From JAQGMV01 sp035626595 (GTDB lineage Bacteria; Pseudomonadota; Gammaproteobacteria; Burkholderiales; SG8-41): a stretch of DNA of 64,000 bases. The notes under the pieces are model-generated. The model was given only the letters and a program-made list of their open reading frames with translations, did no database searches and had not been told where the DNA came from. Of the stretch, positions 58,434 to 64,000 are shown one piece after another. Positions within the stretch are counted from its first letter, which is position 1. Each line of letters opens with the position of its first letter. The stretch lies in contig DASPNJ010000053.1 of the NCBI GenBank assembly GCA_035626595.1, positions 4,862 to 68,861 of the forward strand, given 5' to 3'. Position numbers and translations under genes: made by a program.

Positions 58434-59350
58434 GCGTGGTCGCCACGCCGGCGCCGCCCGCCGCGCCGGCCGCGGCAGCCGCAGCGCCCCGCCGCGAGAT
58501 CATTGCGAGCTTCGCGCGGAGCAGGCTCGCGCTCGCCGCGCTGCTCGTGCTGTGCGCGATCATTCTCGCGGCGGTTTTCGCGGGCGTGATCTCGCCGCAG
58601 AACCCGTACAACCTCGCGGAGCTCGACATCCTCGATGCGAAGCTCCCACCGGGCGGCAAAAGCGACGACGGCAAGACCTATTGGCTCGGCACCGACGAGC
58701 AGGGCCGCGACATGCTGTCCGGGATCCTGTACGGCTTGCGCATCAGTCTCGGCGTCGGCGTGGTCTCGACGCTGCTCGCACTCACGATCGGCATGGCGAT
58801 CGGGCTTTTCGCGGGCTATGCCGGCGGCTGGATCGATGCCGCGATCATGCGCATCGTCGACCTCCAGCTTTCGTTTCCGTCGATCCTGATCGCGCTGGTG
58901 CTGCTCGCGGTGCTCGGCCAGGGCGTGGACAAGATCGTCATCGCGCTCGTGACGGTGCAGTGGGCGTATTACGCCCGCACGGTGAGGAGCGCCGCGCTCG
59001 TGGAAAAGCGCAAGGAATACGTGGATGCCGCGGTGTGCCTGGCGTACCGCCCCTGGCGCATCATCTACCGGCACATCCTGCCGAACTGCCTGCCGCCGCT
59101 CATCGTGGTGGCGACGGTCCAGGTCGCGCACGCGATCGCGCTGGAAGCGACGCTCTCGTTCCTGGGTCTGGGCATGCCGATCACCTCACCGTCGCTCGGG
59201 CTCCTCATCTCGAACGGCTATACGCACCTTTTGTCCGGGCGCTACTGGATGAGCTTCTTCCCCGGCGTCGCGCTGCTCGTGACGATCGTCGCGATCAACC
59301 TGGTCGGCGATCACCTGCGCGACGTGCTCAACCCACGGCTACAGACTTGA
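58430..59350 (+). CDS. peptide-type ABC permease (DppC-like)
   Basis: The protein has 306 residues from ATG 58430 (MSVVATPAPPAAPAAAAAAPRREI), with an Ala/Pro-rich N-terminus before the first span. It has the OppC-type sequence DEQGRDMLSGILYGLRISLGVGVVSTLLALTIGM and the EAA loop VDAAVCLAYRPWRIIYRHILPNCLPPLIVVATVQVAHAIALEATLSFLGLG. It is the second pore subunit. No ATPase gene (DppD/F type) follows; typA is next, so the ATPases must be encoded elsewhere. Confidence 0.93.
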   Translation: MSVVATPAPPAAPAAAAAAPRREIIASFARSRLALAALLVLCAIILAAVFAGVISPQNPYNLAELDILDAKLPPGGKSDDGKTYWLGTDEQGRDMLSGILYGLRISLGVGVVSTLLALTIGMAIGLFAGYAGGWIDAAIMRIVDLQLSFPSILIALVLLAVLGQGVDKIVIALVTVQWAYYARTVRSAALVEKRKEYVDAAVCLAYRPWRIIYRHILPNCLPPLIVVATVQVAHAIALEATLSFLGLGMPITSPSLGLLISNGYTHLLSGRYWMSFFPGVALLVTIVAINLVGDHLRDVLNPRLQT

Positions 59351-59382
59351 CGGCGCGCGGTTTGCATACAAAAACAAGCCAC

Positions 59383-59404
59383 TAGCACGTCTACGTGCTA
59401 CAAT
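59383..59404 (+). promoter_or_regulatory. operator-like palindrome overlapping a -10 box upstream of typA
   Basis: TAGCACGT (59383-59390) and ACGTGCTA (59393-59400) form a perfect eight-base inverted repeat with a two-base gap. Its right arm overlaps TACAAT (59399-59404), a good -10 hexamer. A repressor bound here could block typA transcription; no clear -35 is seen. Confidence 0.5.
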
Positions 59405-59438
59405 TGTCGGCTTTTTTCAACTGTCATCTGTAGTAGGA

Positions 59439-59551
59439 CGCGGCGGCTGCCGCGCTCAGCTACTTTTTGCGGCCGAGCCGCGTCGTAGATATGGACTGGC
59501 GCGGCGGCTGCCGCGCTAGGCTACTTTTTGCGGCCGCAGGCCGCGTCGTAG
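59439..59551. repeat. tandem ~52-bp GC-rich hairpin repeats in the typA leader
   Basis: Two copies share GCGGCGGCTGCCGCGCT, CTACTTTTTGCGGCCG and CCGCGTCGTAG: copy one is 59439-59488, copy two 59499-59551. Each begins with the hairpin GCGGC-GGCT-GCCGC. The second copy ends at the typA start region, so it forms the 5' leader of the message. Confidence 0.8.
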
Positions 59552-59557
59552 GGTCTT

Positions 59558-61369
59558 ATGCGAGCACTACGCAACATCGCGATCATCGCGCACGTCGACC
59601 ACGGGAAAACCACCCTCGTGGACAAGCTTCTGCGCCAGTCCGGCACCTTCGCCGCGCACGAGCACGTAGTCGAGCGCGTCATGGATTCGAACGACCTGGA
59701 ACGCGAGCGCGGGATCACCATCCTCGCGAAAAACTGCGCGGTCACGTACGAGAACACGCACATCAATATCGTCGATACGCCGGGCCATGCCGATTTCGGC
59801 GGCGAGGTCGAGCGCGTGCTCTCCATGGTGGACGGCGTGCTGCTCCTGGTCGACGCGGTCGAGGGCCCGATGCCGCAGACGCGCTTCGTCACGCGCAAGG
59901 CGCTCGCACTGGGCCTGAAGCCCATCGTCGTCGTGAACAAGGTCGACCGTACCGGCGCGAGGCCGGACTGGGTCGTAAACCACACGTTCGATCTTTTCGA
60001 CAAGCTCGGCGCGACTGAAGAGCAGCTCGATTTCCCGGTGGTGTACGCATCGGCGCTCGAAGGCTGGGCGACCACAGACCTGTCCGAGAAGAGTGAGAAC
60101 CTCAAGCCGCTGTTCGAGGCGATCCTCGCGCACGTACCGGTGCGCGCGGACGATCCGAATGGACCTCTCCAGCTCCAGATCTGCTCGCTCGACTACTCGA
60201 GCTACGTCGGCAGGATCGGCATCGGCCGCGTGAATCGCGGGCGCATCCGCCCGGGGCAGATGGTGACCGTGCTGAACGGCGACAAGCCGCCGATCGCCGC
60301 CAAGGTGAACCAGGTGCTCACGTTCGAAGGCCTCGAGCGCGTGCTCACCGAGGAGGCGCAGGCGGGCGATATCGTGCTCGTGAACGGCATCGAGGACGTC
60401 GGCATCGGTGTCACGCTCGCGGATCCCGAGCATCCCGAAGCACTTCCGCTGCTGAAGGTGGACGAGCCGACGCTCACCATGAACTTCCAGGTGAACACGT
60501 CCCCGCTGGCGGGCCGCGACGGCAAGTTCGTCACCAGCCGCCAGCTCCGCGAGCGCCTCCAGCGTGAGCTCATGAGTAACGTTGCCCTGCGGGTCGAGGA
60601 CACCGCGGACGCGGACGTGTTCGAGGTCTCGGGCCGCGGCGAGCTCCATCTCACGATCCTGCTCGAGAACATGCGCCGCGAAGGCTACGAGCTCGCGGTA
60701 TCGCGTCCGCGCGTGGTCATCCGGGAGGTGAACGGCCAAAAGCAGGAGCCGTACGAGATGCTCACGGTGGACGTCGAGGAATCGCACCAGGGCGCCGTCA
60801 TGGAAGCGCTCGGCGCCCGCCGCGGCGACCTTCAGGACATGCAATCGGACAGCAAGGGCCGTGTGCGTCTCGATTACCGCATTCCGGCGCGCGGGCTGAT
60901 CGGCTTCCAGTCCGATTTTCTGACGATGACACGCGGCACGGGCATCATGAGCCACGTCTTCGACGATTACGGCCCGATGAAGCCGGACATGGCGGAGCGT
61001 CGCAACGGCGTGCTCGTCTCCGGCGAAGCGGGTGAAGCCGTCGCTTACGCGTTGTGGAAGCTGCAGGAGCGCGGGCGCATGTTCGCGAACCCCGGGGACC
61101 CGCTGTACGAAGGCATGATCATCGGCATCCACAGCCGCGACAACGATCTGGTGGTGAATCCGATCAAGGGCAAGCAGCTCACGAACATCCGCGCCTCCGG
61201 CACCGATGAGGCCGTGCGCCTCGTGCCGCCGATTCAGGTGACGCTGGAATCCGCCATCGAGTTCATCGCCGACGACGAGCTCGTCGAGATCACGCCGAAG
61301 GCGATCCGCATCCGCAAGCGGTTCCTGCAGGAGCACGAGCGCAAGCGCGCCGCGCGCGCGGCCGCTTAG
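59558..61369 (+). CDS. typA: translational GTPase TypA/BipA
   Basis: The protein has 603 residues, full length. It starts MRALRNIAIIAHVDHGKTTLVDKLLRQ with the G1 loop AHVDHGKT (11-18), followed by DTPGHADFGGEVER (G3), VVVNKVD (G4), EF-G-like domains and a C-terminal domain ending in IRKRFLQEHERKRAARAAA. TypA binds ribosomes and helps assembly and stress adaptation, particularly in the cold. ATG 59558 has only a weak AGGG ribosome site inside the repeat leader. The divergent-oriented neighbour downstream ends 63 nt away. Confidence 0.97.
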   Translation: MRALRNIAIIAHVDHGKTTLVDKLLRQSGTFAAHEHVVERVMDSNDLERERGITILAKNCAVTYENTHINIVDTPGHADFGGEVERVLSMVDGVLLLVDAVEGPMPQTRFVTRKALALGLKPIVVVNKVDRTGARPDWVVNHTFDLFDKLGATEEQLDFPVVYASALEGWATTDLSEKSENLKPLFEAILAHVPVRADDPNGPLQLQICSLDYSSYVGRIGIGRVNRGRIRPGQMVTVLNGDKPPIAAKVNQVLTFEGLERVLTEEAQAGDIVLVNGIEDVGIGVTLADPEHPEALPLLKVDEPTLTMNFQVNTSPLAGRDGKFVTSRQLRERLQRELMSNVALRVEDTADADVFEVSGRGELHLTILLENMRREGYELAVSRPRVVIREVNGQKQEPYEMLTVDVEESHQGAVMEALGARRGDLQDMQSDSKGRVRLDYRIPARGLIGFQSDFLTMTRGTGIMSHVFDDYGPMKPDMAERRNGVLVSGEAGEAVAYALWKLQERGRMFANPGDPLYEGMIIGIHSRDNDLVVNPIKGKQLTNIRASGTDEAVRLVPPIQVTLESAIEFIADDELVEITPKAIRIRKRFLQEHERKRAARAAA

Positions 61370-61432
61370 CGGTTCCCTGCGCGCGGGTCGCGATCCACGG
61401 GCCGGCGCTGTTCGCGACGGCGGCTCAGCGGC

Positions 61433-62059
61433 CTACTTCTTGTTGTTGACGCACTCGACGACGTGCCACATCCCGAGCGGCTTCACCCGCTCGTCGCGCT
61501 CCTTGATGAGCGGCCAGCCGTCGATCACTGCGTCCACCGAAAGATCGGTGCGAAAGCCGATCTTGGTGCAGATCGGCGAGATCGCCTTTTCCACCGCGGC
61601 GACGATGGGTGAGTCCTGCGTGAAGTGGTTGAGCAGGATGAGCCGCCCGCCGCGCCGCGTGACCCGCACCATCTCCTTCATGAGCTTGCGGTAGTCCGGC
61701 ACGGCCGTCACGACGTAGGCGGCGACCACGAGGTCGAAGCTGTCTTCGGCGAACTCCATCTCGCCGGCGTCCATCTTCAGGAGCTTCACGTTCGTGAGGC
61801 CGAGCTCCTCGACCCGCGCCGCGGCCTTGTCGAGCATGGCCTGCGAGACGTCGATGGCGGTAATGTCGCATTCGCGCGGATACAGCGGCAGGCACAGACC
61901 CGTGCCGACGCCGACCTCGAGCACGCGCTCGCCGGACTCGACCTTGAGGTTGCGCACCACGGCTTCGCGCGAGCCCTGGAAGACGCGGCCGAATACGCGG
62001 TCATAGACGCCTGCGTACGTCGAGTAGACGCGCTCGAGATGGTCGCGGTCGAACGGCAT
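61433..62059 (-). CDS. PmtA-like SAM methyltransferase (phosphatidylethanolamine N-methyltransferase type)
   Basis: The 208-residue protein has a class I SAM-binding core: RVLEVGVGTGLCLPLYP (46-62), AIDVSQAMLDKAAARVEELGL, MDAGEMEFAEDSFDLVVAAYVVTAVPDYRKLM. The N-terminal YSTYAGVYDRVFGRVFQGSREAVVRNL and the ending SPICTKIGFRTDLSVDAVIDGW..VECVNNKK resemble the Rhodobacter-type PmtA that methylates phosphatidylethanolamine to phosphatidylcholine. Methylation of another lipid or quinone is possible. It follows the SET-domain gene by 30 nt on the same strand. Confidence 0.85.
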   Translation of the reverse strand: MPFDRDHLERVYSTYAGVYDRVFGRVFQGSREAVVRNLKVESGERVLEVGVGTGLCLPLYPRECDITAIDVSQAMLDKAAARVEELGLTNVKLLKMDAGEMEFAEDSFDLVVAAYVVTAVPDYRKLMKEMVRVTRRGGRLILLNHFTQDSPIVAAVEKAISPICTKIGFRTDLSVDAVIDGWPLIKERDERVKPLGMWHVVECVNNKK

Positions 62060-62089
62060 GGCTGTTTTCAGTTGTCCTTGTAACGGAAC

Positions 62090-62554
62090 CTACCGCTTGC
62101 TGCCCAGCAGCGTGCCTCTGCAGCGCCGGACCCCGCAGAAGCACGCGTGCGCGCGCTTCACCGCGGGCGTGTGCCGCTCCTCCAGCACGAGATTGTAATC
62201 GTACGTAAGCTCCGAGCCGGCGGGCACGCGCTTCAGCGTCTCGATGAAGATCCGGCCTTCCTCCTCGATCGCCTCGCAGTTCGGTGCGCATGAATGGTTG
62301 ATGAAGCGCGCGGCGTTGCCGCGGCGCGTCGCGTCGATGACGACCTTGTCATCCACCGCGAACAGCATCGTGTGCGGCGAATGCTCGTGCTCGGCGGCGT
62401 AGCGGCGGTCGGCTTCGCGATGGGTAATGCGCTCGCCGAGGTATTCCATGATGCGCGTGCCCTTGGGGATGTCGGTGAGCGCGAATACGCCCCTGCCATG
62501 GATCTTCGAGCGGCGCACGATATAGCGCCGCCCGTTTGCTGCGTTTGAAGACAT
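62090..62554 (-). CDS. SET-domain protein lysine methyltransferase
   Basis: The 154-residue protein consists of a SET domain: GRGVFALTDIPKGTRIMEYLGE, then the knot motifs RFINHSCAPNCEA (84-95, Asn86/His87) and ELTYDYNL (115-122). It ends in a post-SET-like cysteine cluster CFCGVRRCRGTLLG (Cys138, Cys140, Cys145), which with a Cys of NHSC can hold zinc. SET enzymes methylate lysine side chains using SAM. In bacteria the targets are mostly unknown. The start is ATG 62554. It may be co-transcribed with the PmtA-like gene downstream. Confidence 0.9.
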   Translation of the reverse strand: MSSNAANGRRYIVRRSKIHGRGVFALTDIPKGTRIMEYLGERITHREADRRYAAEHEHSPHTMLFAVDDKVVIDATRRGNAARFINHSCAPNCEAIEEEGRIFIETLKRVPAGSELTYDYNLVLEERHTPAVKRAHACFCGVRRCRGTLLGSKR

Positions 62555-62635
62555 GGAGTTTCGGTGAATTACCTGAAGCGGATGGATGCGCGAGTCCGTG
62601 ATCGTCGCGTCGGTGATGCGACCAACGGTATCTCT

Positions 62636-64000
62636 CTAATTCCTTGGAACGCGCATTCTAACCTTCGGTGCGAGAAATTCGAAATCGCAGCCACGGTCGG
62701 CCTGCTGCACGGTTTCCAGGAAGAGCCTGCGATAACCGCGATCGTCGCCGTCGTTCGGCTCGCGCGCGCGCCAGCGGCTGCGGCGCGCGGCGAGCTCTTC
62801 CTCACTCACGAGCAGCTCGAGACGCCGCGAAGGCACGTCGAGCCTGATGCGGTCACCGTTCTCCACGAGCGCGAGCGGCCCGCCCACGGCCGACTCCGGC
62901 GTCACGTGCAGCACGATCGAACCGAACGCGGTGCCGCTCATGCGCGCGTCGGAGATGCGCACCATGTCTTTCACGCCGGCCTGCGCGAGCTTGCGCGGAA
63001 TCGGTATGTAGCCCGCCTCGGGCATGCCCGGCGCGCCCTTGGGCCCGGCGTTCTTCAGCACGAGCACGTCGTCGGCCGCGACATCCAGCGCGGGATCGTC
63101 GATGCGGTTCGCGAGATCTTCCAGCGACTCGAATACCACCGCGCGTCCGGTGTGTGTCATCAGCTTCGCGGTCGCGGCCGCCTGCTTGATGATCGCGCCG
63201 CCCGGGGCGAGATTGCCGCGCAGCACCGCGATGCCGCCCTCGGCGAAAATCGGCTTCGACCGCGCACGCACCACATCCTGCTTTTCGGGCACGCGCGCTG
63301 CGGCAAGGTTTTCCGCAAGCGTCTTTCCATTCACCGTCAGCGCGTTACCGTGCATGAGCGGCGCGATCTCGCGCAGGATCGTCGCGAGCCCGCCGGCCTC
63401 CCAGAGGTGCTCCATGTAGTGCTGTCCCGTCGGTTTGAGATCGACGAGCACCGGCGTCTCGCGTCCCATCCGGTCGAAGGCTTCGAGATCGATCTCGAAT
63501 CCCAGGCGGCCGGCGATTGCGGCAAGGTGAACGATCGCATTGGTCGAGCCGCCGATCGCGAGCAGCACGCGCAGCGCGTTCTCGATGGCTTCGGGCGTCA
63601 TGATGCGGTCGGGCGTCAGGCGCTCCTTGCCGAGCGCGACAGCCCGCGCGCCCGTCGCTTCGGCATTGCGCATGCGCTCGGCCATCACGGCGGGTATCGC
63701 GGCGCTGTCCGGGAGCATCATGCCCATCGCTTCGGCGCACAGCGCCATCGTGCTCGCGGTACCCATGACCATGCAGGTGCCGGCGGTCGGCGCGAGCTTC
63801 GCGTTGACTTCGTTGATCTCGCGCTCGTCGATCTCGTTCGCGCGGTAGCGCGCCCAGAAACGCCGGCAGTCGGTGCACGCGCCGAGCCGCTCGCCCTTGT
63901 GGTTGCTGGTGAGCATCGGCCCCGTGACCATCAGGATCGCGGGCACGTTTGCGCTCGCGGCGCCCATCAGCAGCGCCGGCACCGTCTTGTCGCAGCCGCC
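62636..64000 (-). CDS. IlvD/Edd-family dehydratase, N-terminus cut by right edge
   Basis: About 454 residues are present. The first visible codons read GGCDKTVPALLMGAASANVP, then ACTDCRRFWARYRANEID and APTAGTCMVMGTASTM, with Cys residues that coordinate a Fe-S cluster in this family; the C-terminal half has NAGPKGAPGMPEAG, RISDARMSGTAFGSIVLHVTPESAVGGPLALV. The family holds dihydroxyacid dehydratase and sugar-acid dehydratases (arabonate, xylonate). The CTDCRRFW wording suggests the sugar-acid branch rather than the IlvD of branched-chain amino acid synthesis, but this is uncertain. It ends 81 nt before the SET gene. Confidence 0.85.
   Translation of the reverse strand, partial: GGCDKTVPALLMGAASANVPAILMVTGPMLTSNHKGERLGACTDCRRFWARYRANEIDEREINEVNAKLAPTAGTCMVMGTASTMALCAEAMGMMLPDSAAIPAVMAERMRNAEATGARAVALGKERLTPDRIMTPEAIENALRVLLAIGGSTNAIVHLAAIAGRLGFEIDLEAFDRMGRETPVLVDLKPTGQHYMEHLWEAGGLATILREIAPLMHGNALTVNGKTLAENLAAARVPEKQDVVRARSKPIFAEGGIAVLRGNLAPGGAIIKQAAATAKLMTHTGRAVVFESLEDLANRIDDPALDVAADDVLVLKNAGPKGAPGMPEAGYIPIPRKLAQAGVKDMVRISDARMSGTAFGSIVLHVTPESAVGGPLALVENGDRIRLDVPSRRLELLVSEEELAARRSRWRAREPNDGDDRGYRRLFLETVQQADRGCDFEFLAPKVRMRVPRN

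Noticed and set aside
59439..59551. tRNA or small RNA genes in the repeats before typA
   Set aside because: No cloverleaf, T-loop GTTCGA or CCA-type end is present; the sequence is a direct tandem hairpin repeat.
1..64000. Toxin-antitoxin, phage, integrase, transposase or defence genes
   Set aside because: None of the true reading frames shows such motifs; the only non-core components are palindromic repeats.

Overview
The window looks like a piece of a high-GC betaproteobacterial chromosome, probably Burkholderiales-like. I infer this from the gene orders leuC/entericidin-like lipoprotein/leuD and decarboxylase/dcd/apbC(mrp)/metG, from the GC-rich codon use, and from palindromic intergenic repeats typical of that group (attCCCGCN..GCGGGaat, CCCCTCNCCCC and TGCGCTG-CAGCGCA types). 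No rRNA, tRNA, CRISPR, phage or insertion-sequence gene was recognised. No stretch longer than 300 bases lacks a gene; the longest gaps (16984-17226 and 59351-59557) are filled mostly by palindromic or tandem repeats.

Layout. Positions 1-15555 are one long minus-strand block: leucyl-aminopeptidase-like gene, then a seven-gene translationally coupled set (HMG-CoA reductase, UbiA prenyltransferase, rifampin-phosphotransferase-like enzyme, DUF3419/BtaA-like transferase, phytol/dolichol-kinase-like membrane protein, GNAT acyltransferase, OleC-like AMP-forming ligase), then aroC, an MFS transporter, leuC, a small lipoprotein and leuD. Positions 15668-29735 are plus strand: thyA-folA; a glutamine-synthetase-like/SDR/ALDH/amidotransferase group that resembles a catabolic (gamma-glutamylation) set; and the alpha-2-macroglobulin/pbpC pair. 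Then come the minus-strand group apbC-dcd-decarboxylase, a divergent metG with an enolase-superfamily gene, a SulP transporter and acylphosphatase, a minus-strand group with dnaE and two secreted proteins, a plus-strand alpha/beta hydrolase, a secreted calcium-binding-type protein and a galactonate-dehydratase-like enzyme. Positions 47278-52947 form an acidic amino-acid region (Asp/Glu racemase, aspA, gltIJKL). After an argE-like gene there is a peptide-type ABC importer with two tandem binding proteins and two permeases but no ATPase genes, then typA, a PmtA-like methyltransferase, a SET-domain protein and an IlvD/Edd dehydratase that runs off the right edge.

The strongest candidate for an undescribed system is the seven-gene set at 4148-14058. 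Six of its seven junctions overlap or nearly overlap (1 or 4 nt), so it is very likely one transcript and one pathway. The enzymes suggest an unusual prenyl-derived or HMG/mevalonate-derived lipid: reduction of an HMG-CoA-like thioester, a CTP-dependent prenol-type kinase, a membrane prenyl transfer, an ATP dikinase-type phosphorylation, transfer of an aminocarboxypropyl group from SAM, and acyl activation/transfer. The chemistry is inferred from families only.

A second theme is repeat elements that have become coding sequence: they supply part of the N-terminus of PbpC and a loop in its transpeptidase domain, the start of an MFS transporter and the signal peptide of a binding protein.
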